Shown here: positions 54,002 through 63,001 of the stretch, in pieces
How positions within the stretch are numbered: position 1 is the stretch's first letter
How the letters are laid out: each line of letters starts with the position of its first letter
Assembly: GCA_023436305.1 (NCBI GenBank)
Contig: JAEZJQ010000108.1
Location: 1-64,000 of the forward strand
Source: Bacillota bacterium
GTDB lineage: Bacteria > Bacillota > UBA4882 > UBA8346
DNA length: 64,000 bases
Reading direction: 5' to 3'
Program-made: the position numbers and the translations under genes
The notes under the pieces: generated by a model
Told to the model about the DNA's origin: nothing
Database searches by the model: none
The model's input: the letters and a program-made list of their open reading frames with translations, nothing else

Positions 54002-54724
54002 TCAAAGGTAGTTTTGGTATTCTTTCTGCCACCATCTTTGCCGGTTTCGAAAGTCCTTATAAAAACCGGGTTTAATATTTCTTAAACGATGGAGGTTTTT
54101 CAACCGCTGAAATTGCATATTGGAATAAAACATTCCCCGGTACAGCAGATATTTAAAATCAAGCGCCGGTATCGGTAGCTCTACAATCAAAAAATCCAAA
54201 TCTTCCAAGGACTCCAATTCGCTTTTGCTGATCTCCTGGTGATAAAGAGTATTGCTATCTTCCAGACATAGTACTGAAAACACTTCCGCTTGATGGCTGT
54301 ATCTTAAAAAATATACCAATTGCAACCGGCCACCATTGGATAATAAACCAATGATCGGTGTCATTTGGAGGCCCGTTTTAAATACTCCATCATTCAACAA
54401 CTGGATTAGAAGGTTAATATTATAATATTTATATTTTATTTCCATATTTTTAGTAAAAAACCACCGCTTAGAAAAGGCCCCCAGGTTAAAGAAAAATTGA
54501 TCGATTAGATCCAGCTCATTCGGCCAAAAAATGTTTCCCTGTTGATCTATGTAAATATAAGGCAAGCTAATCACCATTGCAATATATATATCACCAACAG
54601 AAACCCAATCCCAACCATAATAGTAGCTTAAGATTCCTTTAACCGCACCGATTTCTTTCCTACTCCACGTAATTTTTTGATTTAAGTGCAGATAGTGATT
54701 GTAAACTGTCGCAGGTAAAGCCAT
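54002..54724 (-). CDS. Degenerate BtrH-like paralogue C
   Basis: 240 residues with no recognisable catalytic Cys-His. The segment ITWSRKEIGAVKGILSYYYGWDWVSVGDIYIAMVISLPYIYI aligns by pattern with the BtrH N-terminal block, and AEVFSVLCLEDSNTLYHQEI with the second block. This suggests a non-catalytic partner lacking the C-terminal helical domain. The assignment rests on pattern and tandem position only. It is the first of three adjacent genes. Confidence 0.5.
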   Translation of the reverse strand: MALPATVYNHYLHLNQKITWSRKEIGAVKGILSYYYGWDWVSVGDIYIAMVISLPYIYIDQQGNIFWPNELDLIDQFFFNLGAFSKRWFFTKNMEIKYKYYNINLLIQLLNDGVFKTGLQMTPIIGLLSNGGRLQLVYFLRYSHQAEVFSVLCLEDSNTLYHQEISKSELESLEDLDFLIVELPIPALDFKYLLYRGMFYSNMQFQRLKNLHRLRNIKPGFYKDFRNRQRWWQKEYQNYL

Positions 54725-54729
54725 GCGAA

Positions 54730-55401
54730 TCAGTTGGTCTCATTGAGCAATTGAGTAATGGTTTTCGGAGTACCTGGCCCCCCTCTAACCCCTTCATATC
54801 TGACAAAAGTATGATCAGAAATCCGGAACCAGTAGTTTACACTCCAAAACATAGATAGAAAGCCTTGTAAAGTTACAGTGACTTTCATGGCTTCTATTTT
54901 TTGATCATTGACAGTAATTACTTCAGTATTCTTTTTTTTAGCAATCATTTTATAGGTCTTTAAATTGTTGGGTTGGATCATCCAAAAGGCGGTAGTCTGA
55001 TCATTTGATTTCAAAAAATTAACCAATGAAACTTCAATAAACTCAAACCAGGGCGCTTGGTCGATTTTAATGTTATTTTGGATCTCTTTTTTATTCAAAG
55101 TTCCTTTGAGTTTAATGATATCGCCCGCTCTTTCGGCCTCAATTGCTGTTCCTTGAGTGGTGTTCGAATATTTCCAGGTTTTGGTGGCATAATCTTTGGA
55201 ACAAACAAGTTGATGGGTTTCATTGTTATTTGAAAAACTGATAGTGATGTCGTTTAGTCCATCATCTTGCGTTAAATTGGTAGTCATCGAATTATTACCG
55301 GTCGTTTCTTTATAAATATATGTTTTCCCATCAACACAAGTATAAGTTCCCAAACAAACAACCAATAACAGGCAGAAAACCAATAAAAATCTTTTCATCA
55401 T
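54730..55401 (-). CDS. Secreted protein, LolA/DUF-type beta fold, unknown
   Basis: 223 residues with signal peptide MMKRFLLVFCLLLVVCLGTYTCVDG, where Cys residues near the cleavage site raise the possibility of a lipoprotein. The mature part is rich in beta strands and Asn/Thr, ending KVTVTLQGFLSMFWSVNYWFRISDHTFVRYEGVRGGPGTPKT. It resembles proteins that carry or sense lipids beside Lol-type exporters, but I cannot name the family. The ATG at 55401 is one base after the ATPase stop with AAAGGAG just upstream. Confidence 0.6.
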   Translation of the reverse strand: MMKRFLLVFCLLLVVCLGTYTCVDGKTYIYKETTGNNSMTTNLTQDDGLNDITISFSNNNETHQLVCSKDYATKTWKYSNTTQGTAIEAERAGDIIKLKGTLNKKEIQNNIKIDQAPWFEFIEVSLVNFLKSNDQTTAFWMIQPNNLKTYKMIAKKKNTEVITVNDQKIEAMKVTVTLQGFLSMFWSVNYWFRISDHTFVRYEGVRGGPGTPKTITQLLNETN

Positions 55402-55402
55402 A

Positions 55403-56095
55403 TTACGCTCCTTTATTAATTTTAATGTTTTCAATAACTCCATCTTTGATTTCACAAATGCGATGCGCATACTTCATCACTCGCGGATCATGGGTTGAAA
55501 ATATCAAGGTCGTACCATATTTTTTATTGATTTCCACCATTAAATCCATTACTTTGATCGCTGTTTCCCCGTCAAGGTTACCGGTCGGTTCATCTGCCAA
55601 CACAATTTGAGCCCTAGTTACCAACGCTCTGGCCACAGCAACTCTCTGGCGTTGCCCTCCCGACAATTCATCAATGTTCCTCTTTTCCAAACCTTTAAGC
55701 CCCACCATTTCAACGGCCGAACTAACTCTTTCTTTGATTTCAGCGGCGGAAACATTCGAAAATAAAAGCGGAAACTCTACATTTTCAAATACATTAAGTG
55801 TTGGAAAGAGATTGAAAAATTGAAAAACAAAACTTACCGTATTTTTCCTATAATTAACTTTATCTTTCGGTGACAAATTGCCGATTGTGAGTGAATCTAC
55901 ATGGATTTCTCCTTTGGTTGGAGTGTCAAGTGTACCTAACAGATTAATTAGAGTAGTCTTTCCGCTCCCTGACGGCCCGACTAGAGCGATAATTTCCCCT
56001 TTGGATATTTCGAGATTAATCCCCCGCAATGCGGGTATTCCTACCTTCCCTAACTGGTAACTATGTTCCACATTCACAAATTTTATAAATGACAT
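55403..56095 (-). CDS. ABC transporter ATPase (LolD/MacB type)
   Basis: 230 residues: Walker A GPSGSGKT (39-46), Q-loop VSFVFQFFNLFPTLNVFENVEFPL, signature LSGGQRQR near 143, Walker B IVLADEPTGNLDG near 164, H-loop FSTHDPRV. These features define the LolD/FtsE/MacB exporter class that works with FtsX-fold permeases, and two such permeases are encoded upstream. Likely drives release of the operon's lipid product from the inner membrane. Confidence 0.92.
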   Translation of the reverse strand: MSFIKFVNVEHSYQLGKVGIPALRGINLEISKGEIIALVGPSGSGKTTLINLLGTLDTPTKGEIHVDSLTIGNLSPKDKVNYRKNTVSFVFQFFNLFPTLNVFENVEFPLLFSNVSAAEIKERVSSAVEMVGLKGLEKRNIDELSGGQRQRVAVARALVTRAQIVLADEPTGNLDGETAIKVMDLMVEINKKYGTTLIFSTHDPRVMKYAHRICEIKDGVIENIKINKGA

Positions 56096-56130
56096 CTTGA
56101 TTCCCCTTTATTTATCATTTTAATATTCTT

Positions 56131-57237
56131 TTATTGAGTACCAAAAAATACTGAAAAATTAATGTAAATTTCGCATTGTGTATCGGTTAATCGTGGAAAC
56201 TCTTTTTGGCTATCGCTAAAGAAACAATAATAGCCGCCAAAGCGGATCATACTTTCTTTGGTGGGAAAAAATGAAATCAAAAAGTTAATCAAGCCGCTTT
56301 TATCATCGTCAATATTCCATATTCCACCCAAAGATGCCCTTACATAGACATCGTTGTATACCAATCCGGTATAGAGATAGTTTTGCAGTGTTTCACCCAG
56401 TATCGGAATTTCCCCAGGGTGGTTGATGAAATAATCATTCATACTTAAAGCGCCATCAATATTTTTAAAATACTCTACATGTATTTGCAGAGGGTTCCCG
56501 ATATATGGCAGAGTAGGGTTCGTTTGGATTCCGAGCAAATACTTTTGTTGCGATTGAAAATTGACAGTTTGAAATTCGCTATATGCGGTCAAAAAATCAA
56601 AAACCGGAAATCTCAGATATCCCCCATAGATACTTTCCCCTGATTGAAAACCTCCCACCAAAAAGCTTTCAAACGAACCCACACCAAGCTTCATGGATAA
56701 CACTTTTTTTAGTGAATAATCTTTGCCGGGAATCAATAACCCCGATAATTCATAGTCAAATAAACGGCTCTTCCCAAAGGTCGAAAAAGAAGTCAAGAAA
56801 ATTCCCTCATCAGACCCCCGCTTTTCATCATCACGATACAGAGGAGATCTTTGCGGATTTATGATATCCGCCGGGTTCCATGCGTAAGCGACACCTTTGA
56901 GAGTCCTATCCTTGCCGATTTTAAAGCAATAACTATCCCCCATATAAGAAACATAGGCTTTATTGGCCGTAAAACCAAAAATATCATTATTGTATGTACC
57001 TTTTAATCCGACAAACCCAGTGACATTATCAGCCACGATATTAAAATTCGGAGCAAACAATATTTTACCGGTAAACCCTTGATTCACCGGATTCGTGATA
57101 AAATCATCATAACCCAGTTCGGTTTCAATCTTACCGTACATCTCAAAACTGGCAGTCGCATTACCGGCGATGACAAAAATCAGTACGGCGGTAATCAATA
57201 ATGTTTTAAAAATATAAGTGACGCTGTTAGTTTTCAT
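56131..57237 (-). CDS. Putative outer-membrane beta-barrel protein
   Basis: 368 residues. Signal peptide 1-30 (LLITAVLIFVIAGNATAS), then about a dozen amphipathic strands rich in Tyr, Phe, Gly and Asn (FEMYGKIETELGYDDFI, LRFPVFDFLTAYSEFQTVNF, NYLYTGLVYNDVYVRASLGGIWNI). The last strand (CEIYINFSVFFGTQ) lacks a terminal Phe but alternates like an outer-membrane strand. ATG 57237 is used; the TTG at 57252 overlaps acpP. No family recognised; it recalls DUF1302-type barrels beside lipid exporters. Strong hint of an outer membrane. Confidence 0.65.
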   Translation of the reverse strand: MKTNSVTYIFKTLLITAVLIFVIAGNATASFEMYGKIETELGYDDFITNPVNQGFTGKILFAPNFNIVADNVTGFVGLKGTYNNDIFGFTANKAYVSYMGDSYCFKIGKDRTLKGVAYAWNPADIINPQRSPLYRDDEKRGSDEGIFLTSFSTFGKSRLFDYELSGLLIPGKDYSLKKVLSMKLGVGSFESFLVGGFQSGESIYGGYLRFPVFDFLTAYSEFQTVNFQSQQKYLLGIQTNPTLPYIGNPLQIHVEYFKNIDGALSMNDYFINHPGEIPILGETLQNYLYTGLVYNDVYVRASLGGIWNIDDDKSGLINFLISFFPTKESMIRFGGYYCFFSDSQKEFPRLTDTQCEIYINFSVFFGTQ

Positions 57238-57499
57238 TTTGGGTCTTCTCAAGTATATAGTTGGTTAAAGTTCCGATATTCTGAAAGATAACCGGTCCTT
57301 CCTCTTCGGTTATCGTTACTCCAAATTCATTGCTTAGACCGACCACAATCTCCAAACCATCCACCGAATCCAACCCTAATGAACTTTCCCCAGGTCCGAA
57401 TATCTGGGTGTCACTGTTAATTTCTTCGGGTTTGATTGGTAAATTCAATCGACAAATCAGAATATCTTTGATTTTGGCTTCAACTTCGTTGTAATCCAT
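57227..57499 (-). CDS. Acyl carrier protein, pathway-specific
   Basis: 90 residues with the phosphopantetheine attachment site GLDSVDGLEI (Ser45), acidic helix II, and a C-terminal helix (NIGTLTNYILEK). It is divergent from housekeeping AcpP and flanked by envelope genes, so it likely carries only this pathway's chain. No phosphopantetheinyl transferase or AMP ligase is in the window. Overlaps the barrel gene by 11 bases. Confidence 0.93.
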   Translation of the reverse strand: MDYNEVEAKIKDILICRLNLPIKPEEINSDTQIFGPGESSLGLDSVDGLEIVVGLSNEFGVTITEEEGPVIFQNIGTLTNYILEKTQNEN

Positions 57500-57523
57500 A
57501 ACTTACCCTCCTAAAGTTTTACA

Positions 57524-58327
57524 TTAATTCATTGCTTTACTTAATTTATCCATATAATTTTCAGAAAAATAAATATCAGGAATTTTAATGTCATAGTTAG
57601 CTTCCTTATAATATAAAACCGTATAATTACTTGCCTGAAGCGTGGTCCGCATAATTAAACGTTTTGGTTTCAACTTCCCCCCTAAATCGCTCACATCAAG
57701 GAATGACAAAATTCCCAACAATTTCCCCGATAAAGTATAATACTCTTCACGCAATGGCATCTTATTAGCATCAACAAAGAGTCGTATTTTGGGATAATTG
57801 ACTGTTTTCTCTTTTTTAGCGGTGCATTCAATAATATAGCCGGATGCCTTAACTCCTTCAAGTTTGCTTTCATTTACAAACGGTAGCGCCTCAATCTCAT
57901 TTTTATTTAAACTAATCAATTTTGAATGATAATCATTAACAATGTTAACACTTACGATGTCCGCGAACGATAAATCACTCCCAAGAATTTTTTGGCTTTG
58001 AGAGGTTCGGATGATTTTTTCAATAGATGGGTAATAAATCCAAGAGCTTTTTTCATTTAACAAATAAACGGTCCCTTTATCGACTATAGGCCGATCCACC
58101 CTGGATACAAACGTTCTTCCCTTACTCCAAATAGAAAGATCATATTTAGTTACCCGGCTGCCACGGGTTATTTCGATACTCGCCAAAAAGCGGGCATTTT
58201 TTTCCACTAATATTGAATCGACGGTATTGATTATGGAACCGATTTCGTCGGTTTGGTCTTCCCCATAAGCAATTGAACTAAATACTAAACAAACGGCAAA
58301 TAGAATTTTCAATAGCGTTTGGCGCAT
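57524..58327 (-). CDS. LolA-like outer-membrane lipoprotein-sorting protein
   Basis: 267 residues with signal peptide (LLKILFAVCLVFSSIAYG) and the pfam17131-type LolA fold: IEITRGSRVTKYDLSIWSKGRTFVSRVDRP, RLFVDANKMPLREEYYTLSG and the lipid-cup strand LIMRTTLQASNYTVLYYK. ATG at 58327 is used; an upstream open frame reads through the preceding gene. Works as a periplasmic shuttle with the adjacent FtsX-fold permeases, implying transfer of a lipid toward an outer membrane. Confidence 0.82.
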   Translation of the reverse strand: MRQTLLKILFAVCLVFSSIAYGEDQTDEIGSIINTVDSILVEKNARFLASIEITRGSRVTKYDLSIWSKGRTFVSRVDRPIVDKGTVYLLNEKSSWIYYPSIEKIIRTSQSQKILGSDLSFADIVSVNIVNDYHSKLISLNKNEIEALPFVNESKLEGVKASGYIIECTAKKEKTVNYPKIRLFVDANKMPLREEYYTLSGKLLGILSFLDVSDLGGKLKPKRLIMRTTLQASNYTVLYYKEANYDIKIPDIYFSENYMDKLSKAMN

Positions 58328-58356
58328 TTCAATCACCCGTCCTTGCTTTTTTCTTA

Positions 58357-59604
58357 TTATATTTCTTTCAAGGCATCTACTGGTTTTAATTTTAAAACAT
58401 TGATGATCGGGGGAATCGATCCCAAAAAGGCAATAATTGAAATCAATACAATGGAATTGAATAAAAGCCATCCATTGAATTGAAAGTACAAAACATCCGA
58501 AGCGAACATATACTTCATGGCATCGTTGGTGGCGGGGATACCGATTCTTGATAAAATCATTACCCCAATGAAGCCAATAGTACTTCCGATGAGCGAGGGA
58601 TACAGACCCAATACCATACCTTCGCTACTTAACAGCCAAAATATTCTCCGCTTGGATAATCCCAGTGAATTCATTATCCCAATTTCACGATGCCGGTTAT
58701 AAGTACTGATAATTAGCGTACTGTAAACGAACAAGAAAATCGTAATATACATTAAAAGATTGGATAACCATGAGAAAAAACTGACTGCAGTATGGATATC
58801 GATAAAAAATTTACCGGATACTTTTGGTAAAACGATTTTCCATTGTGGGGGTATTTTTTTCTGTAAAGCCGGGAATGTCTTTCCAATCTGCGACTTTTGT
58901 TTGGCGACGACTAAAACCGATGAATAAGTATCTGTTGCCAGATGCAAGGATTTTTTTAAGACCGTATAGTCAATAAAGGCTTGATTTTCGGAAATGGCCG
59001 GGAACCCTCTTCCTACAAAAATACCGCCGACTTTCAACTTGGCAGGAATCGGCATGCCATTTTCTCCTACAAAAAAGAGATAAATATCCTCACCCAATTT
59101 TAAATTAAGCTTTTGGCCGATTTTTTCATTAATATATACAATATCGCCTTGCTGGTGGTATTGGCCTTGAAATCTAATTTTTGAAAGCGCGTATTCTTGT
59201 TCATTGGCGAAATCACATCCGACAATGATGGCAAAATCGTTTTCTACATCATTTTTTCCCATTATGTTAGCATATAAAACCATCCTTCTCAGGACTTTGG
59301 CTACATTCGGTTCTGACCGCAGCTCCCGAAGATATCCGTTATCATCGGTAATCATTTCGTTCCATCCCACCTGGATTGGGCTTGGATCTGATTTCAACTT
59401 AACCGATTCAGATACAATGGTATAATCACCGGTATAACTATCCGTCATCAATTTAAGTAACTGCCTTTTCATGCCTTCGTTATATCCGCCCCCAAAAACC
59501 ATAAAAAATGCGCTAAATCCAATGGCGAACATAATAATCCGGTTTCTTTTATATGATAAAATGTTTTTGAGGGAGATTTTTAATATCTTTAAAAATTTAG
59601 CCAT
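58357..59604 (-). CDS. FtsX/LolE-type ABC permease 1
   Basis: 415 residues. TM1 near 21-40 (RIIMFAIGFSAFFMVFGGGYNEG) is followed by a MacB-like periplasmic domain (about 45-265). Three C-terminal helices follow, with the FtsX signature NRHREIGIMNSLGLSKRRIF. It overlaps the second permease gene by 8 bases. With the ATPase at 55.4 kb it forms a LolCDE-like exporter. Confidence 0.88.
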   Translation of the reverse strand: MAKFLKILKISLKNILSYKRNRIIMFAIGFSAFFMVFGGGYNEGMKRQLLKLMTDSYTGDYTIVSESVKLKSDPSPIQVGWNEMITDDNGYLRELRSEPNVAKVLRRMVLYANIMGKNDVENDFAIIVGCDFANEQEYALSKIRFQGQYHQQGDIVYINEKIGQKLNLKLGEDIYLFFVGENGMPIPAKLKVGGIFVGRGFPAISENQAFIDYTVLKKSLHLATDTYSSVLVVAKQKSQIGKTFPALQKKIPPQWKIVLPKVSGKFFIDIHTAVSFFSWLSNLLMYITIFLFVYSTLIISTYNRHREIGIMNSLGLSKRRIFWLLSSEGMVLGLYPSLIGSTIGFIGVMILSRIGIPATNDAMKYMFASDVLYFQFNGWLLFNSIVLISIIAFLGSIPPIINVLKLKPVDALKEI

Positions 59605-60826
59605 TTTTAAACAACTCCATCGGTTTTAATTTGGTAAGCCGAATGATTAGATAAAGGCCGGTAATTAAAATAAAACCGGAAATGACGATAAACTGCATTA
59701 TAATACTTGAAATTCCGATTAACGGATATAAGCGCTGATATCCTCCAAAGGTTACCCTGATTGCTTCCGATTGAATGGGTATTCCGATCTTATTTAATAA
59801 ACCGATGACTAATCCTCCCAGGATAATGCCCGGGATAATAAAATAGATGATTAACATGGTCAACTCACCGACAAAAACTCCGGCGATTTGCGCTTTGTTT
59901 AAACCCATACTAATCATTGTGCTATATTCTTTTTTCCGTTCTTCAACCACCGAATACAAGGTATCATATAAAAATACCATTACAATTAGCATCGTAATCG
60001 CCCAAATAACCCAAAATGAAATAATCTGGGCATTAGCGACCGACAAGATCGTAGCTCCGTAATTGCTCCATTGGGTGATATTTAAACCGGTCTCTGTCAA
60101 GAATTTATTTAAATTAGTAATCGTGTTTGTCTCTTGTGTCCGGTTTTTCATGTTGATAATAATTTCGGTAGCTTTTGTATCGCCATCATTCATTAATGTC
60201 TGGATTTGTTTCATTGAAACAATTGCCATATGCCCGCTGAAAAGCCGGGATACACCCAGAATCTGATATATTCCTTTAACTAAAAAGAAATCGATATTGC
60301 GCCGCCCTTCAGGGGTAACCACTTCGACTGTTATACTATCGCCGACATTTACTCCCAGTTTTTCAGCGGTTCCCGAAGTGATCAGGATTTGGTTCTCACT
60401 ATCAAAAGTCAAATTCTGACCTTTAATAATGTCTATTTTATTCTTGTAACTCTGTTCCACTCCCAGTGCCAGAATTGATTGTTGATTGTTGTTGGAATAA
60501 GCAAACACTTTGGCCCGATACTGTTTCCGGACCGTAATATCCTTAAAACCAGCCAGCTTTTTAGCAACAGGGACAGTGTCAAAACTAACAAGTTCCCTTG
60601 GCCATAGAGGATCGATAGTGGCGGTTTTTGGGTATACGATATAATCCCCTAAAAAATTATCAATGGCGCCACCAATCATTTGCTTGGTAACCCCTTCACT
60701 AAAACCGGAAAATATGATTCCCATAAACGCGATTACAATTAAAGCAAAACCCAATAAAAAAGTTCGTATTCTGCGGCGCCATAAATTTTGATTACCAAAC
60801 TTTAAGTAAAATAAAATCAATTTCAT
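59597..60826 (-). CDS. FtsX/LolC-type ABC permease 2
   Basis: 409 residues. TM1 (FLLGFALIVIAFMGIIFSGFSEG), a periplasmic domain (about 45-265), three C-terminal helices and the loop ERKKEYSTMISMGLNKAQIA. Clearly related to the neighbouring permease, forming a heterodimer. The start overlaps the FAD oxidoreductase stop by 4 bases. Confidence 0.88.
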   Translation of the reverse strand: MKLILFYLKFGNQNLWRRRIRTFLLGFALIVIAFMGIIFSGFSEGVTKQMIGGAIDNFLGDYIVYPKTATIDPLWPRELVSFDTVPVAKKLAGFKDITVRKQYRAKVFAYSNNNQQSILALGVEQSYKNKIDIIKGQNLTFDSENQILITSGTAEKLGVNVGDSITVEVVTPEGRRNIDFFLVKGIYQILGVSRLFSGHMAIVSMKQIQTLMNDGDTKATEIIINMKNRTQETNTITNLNKFLTETGLNITQWSNYGATILSVANAQIISFWVIWAITMLIVMVFLYDTLYSVVEERKKEYSTMISMGLNKAQIAGVFVGELTMLIIYFIIPGIILGGLVIGLLNKIGIPIQSEAIRVTFGGYQRLYPLIGISSIIMQFIVISGFILITGLYLIIRLTKLKPMELFKNG

Positions 60827-62160
60827 GGTTTAACCCTTTCATTAAATTTTAAAAACTTGTTAATCTCCCGCGCATAAATCTCCCCAGCATAGAAATAACC
60901 CGTTCCCCAATCTCCCAAACAATATATTCCCGATTTCACTGCCAGTTTCCCCAAAGGATTTTTGATGATCTCTTCGGTGCTATGCGCCCAACAATATAAA
61001 ACCCCATCCGCAATCCCCGTCATCGCAAAAACTTGATGATTGGAATATATTCCGACCACTTCAAATCCAGCTTCATAACCTATATCCGAAAGACACTTGG
61101 CTATCGAACGATACAAAAGATTGTAATCAATAGGCAATTCACCCAGGAATTCAACTTTGACAATATTGTTTTCTAAATAACTAAAATTAAGCCGGTGGTA
61201 ACTTTCACCACTTAAGAATCGGCATCGCAAATATGCCGGTGTTTGGGTAAAGTTTAAGCGGTCATTTAATTTAAGAAAAAAAATATTTGATGGATACCTG
61301 GTATTTGGCTTATGTAATTCATAAACCCCGAGATTATATTTATTTAAAATTGCCCTGCTTTTCGTAAAAACCAACACTTTAGATTGAATTAAAGTACCAT
61401 CCTCCAATTCAATACTATAACGATCACAGTTGTTTTTAATATTACGAATTGGTATATATCCGAAATATCGACCTCCTTGTGTTATAAACTTCGTCAGTAA
61501 ACGTGAATATATTTGTTTAAAACCATCTTTGGTAATTGCTATACTGGATATCTGCTGCCAATATGTACTCATGGCTATCAGGGAAATGTCTTCCCATGGA
61601 GCGAAAGACATAAATACATTCGCAAGTTTACTGGAAAATTGATAACTTCTTATAAAGTCCTTATATGTAGTTCGACAATATTTTAGAAATAATGGGATAT
61701 CTTTGGTCCCGAATTTTTCATTAGTTAAGGATTTCATGCTTTCTTCATTGATTCCCAAACACACCCTAAAAAAATCATCAATTTTGGAAGACTCATCCAG
61801 AAAAAGGCTTTTTAACTCGGCTTCGAATTTTGGAAACGAACGATTCCGGTATAAAATTTTTCCTGCTTCTACTGGTACACCTTCGACCACTTCAAAATAC
61901 TTTATTAAATCGTCAATTTGGGTCTGTAATTTATCTAAAACATATTTTACCATTCCATCTACATCATGCAAATAGGAGACCGCAATATTATAAACCCGAC
62001 CATATAGTTGTATATCGCTGTTTTCGAAGCCATCGCCTTCTTTGCTCTCACTTAAAATAGAAATTGAAGTCCGGTTGGCTTGTTGTAGTAGAGCTGCCAG
62101 AATCGTACCGCTAATACCACTGCCGATGATCGTAACCTCATTGGTTATTTGTAGACTCAT
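60823..62160 (-). CDS. FAD-dependent oxidoreductase (third, divergent)
   Basis: 445 residues with an N-terminal nucleotide-binding fold (VTIIGSGISGTILAALLQQA, 9-28) and a C-terminal FAD closure (GIYCLGDWGTGYFYAGEIYAREINKF). Middle region helical. It resembles protoporphyrinogen-oxidase-like flavoenzymes rather than CrtI. Its place between fabG and the exporter, overlapping both by 4 bases, ties it to the pathway. Reaction unknown. Confidence 0.75.
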   Translation of the reverse strand: MSLQITNEVTIIGSGISGTILAALLQQANRTSISILSESKEGDGFENSDIQLYGRVYNIAVSYLHDVDGMVKYVLDKLQTQIDDLIKYFEVVEGVPVEAGKILYRNRSFPKFEAELKSLFLDESSKIDDFFRVCLGINEESMKSLTNEKFGTKDIPLFLKYCRTTYKDFIRSYQFSSKLANVFMSFAPWEDISLIAMSTYWQQISSIAITKDGFKQIYSRLLTKFITQGGRYFGYIPIRNIKNNCDRYSIELEDGTLIQSKVLVFTKSRAILNKYNLGVYELHKPNTRYPSNIFFLKLNDRLNFTQTPAYLRCRFLSGESYHRLNFSYLENNIVKVEFLGELPIDYNLLYRSIAKCLSDIGYEAGFEVVGIYSNHQVFAMTGIADGVLYCWAHSTEEIIKNPLGKLAVKSGIYCLGDWGTGYFYAGEIYAREINKFLKFNERVKP

Positions 62161-62897
62161 GAAACCATTCCCCCATCAACAATAATATTTTGGCCTGTAA
62201 TATAACTTGAAAGATCGGAGGCTAAGAAAAGCGCCACATTGGCAACCTCCTCCGTCGAAGCAAAACGCTTCATCGGTACGGCTTCTTTAAATTTTAATTT
62301 AATTTCTTCGGAATACTGTTGGACCATATCCGTATCCACGTAACCTGGTGAGATGCAATTTACGGTTATTCCCAAACGGGCAATCTCCTTGGACAAAGAT
62401 TTGGTAAACGATAAAATCGCTCCCTTGGCCGATGTATAATTGGTTTGTCCAGAAATTCCGATAACTCCTCCAACAGAAGTAATATTGATGATTTTACCAA
62501 ACTTCTGGGAAACCATATTAAACAATACCTCTTTAGTTACTTTCATAGTACCTCCATAAATTACGTCAACGACATGCCACCATTTTTCCATGTTGGCCAT
62601 CATGAACATGCCATCTTTAACGATTCCGGCATTATTGACCAAGATATCAATTCGCTTTATTTCCCGGATCAATGTTTGGATTAAATTCTTTACTAAAGGC
62701 TCCGAAGTAACATCAAGTTGGTGGAATTCAATATGGGTTCCAAATCGCGCTGCTTCTTCTTTAGTTTTCTCAGCATTTTCCAAATCCGAATTATAAGTAA
62801 AAAATACATTGGCCCCATTTTCGGCAAACTTCATTACAATAGCTTTACCAATACCTTTATCTCCACCCGTTACAAATGCATTCTTCCTAGATAACAT
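62157..62897 (-). CDS. FabG-like 3-oxoacyl-ACP reductase (SDR)
   Basis: 246-residue short-chain dehydrogenase: TGGDKGIGKAI cofactor loop (10-20), NNAG (88-91), catalytic Ser141/Ser142, Tyr154 and Lys158 in NYTSAKGAI, and GYVDTDM near 188. It starts at ATG 62897 (MLSRKNAFV) after AGAGG. The frame is open to 63002, but that stretch has the promoter. It supplies the keto reduction step of the chain. First gene of the operon. Confidence 0.92.
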   Translation of the reverse strand: MLSRKNAFVTGGDKGIGKAIVMKFAENGANVFFTYNSDLENAEKTKEEAARFGTHIEFHQLDVTSEPLVKNLIQTLIREIKRIDILVNNAGIVKDGMFMMANMEKWWHVVDVIYGGTMKVTKEVLFNMVSQKFGKIINITSVGGVIGISGQTNYTSAKGAILSFTKSLSKEIARLGITVNCISPGYVDTDMVQQYSEEIKLKFKEAVPMKRFASTEEVANVALFLASDLSSYITGQNIIVDGGMVS

Positions 62898-62923
62898 GTT
62901 AACCTCTAAAAAAGTATTTGTAA

Positions 62924-62953
62924 TATATAAGTTGAAATAAATCTTTTTAACAA
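62924..62953 (-). promoter_or_regulatory. Putative promoter of the biosynthetic operon
   Basis: TTGTTA (62953-62948), 18-base spacer, TATATA (62929-62924) on the minus strand. The region is very AT-rich, so the match is only moderately specific. It lies 40-70 bases from the IS630-type transposase start. Confidence 0.4.
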
Positions 62954-63001
62954 AATAGCCGATATTCCTTAGAAAAATTTTATATTCATAAGGATGGACC
63001 A

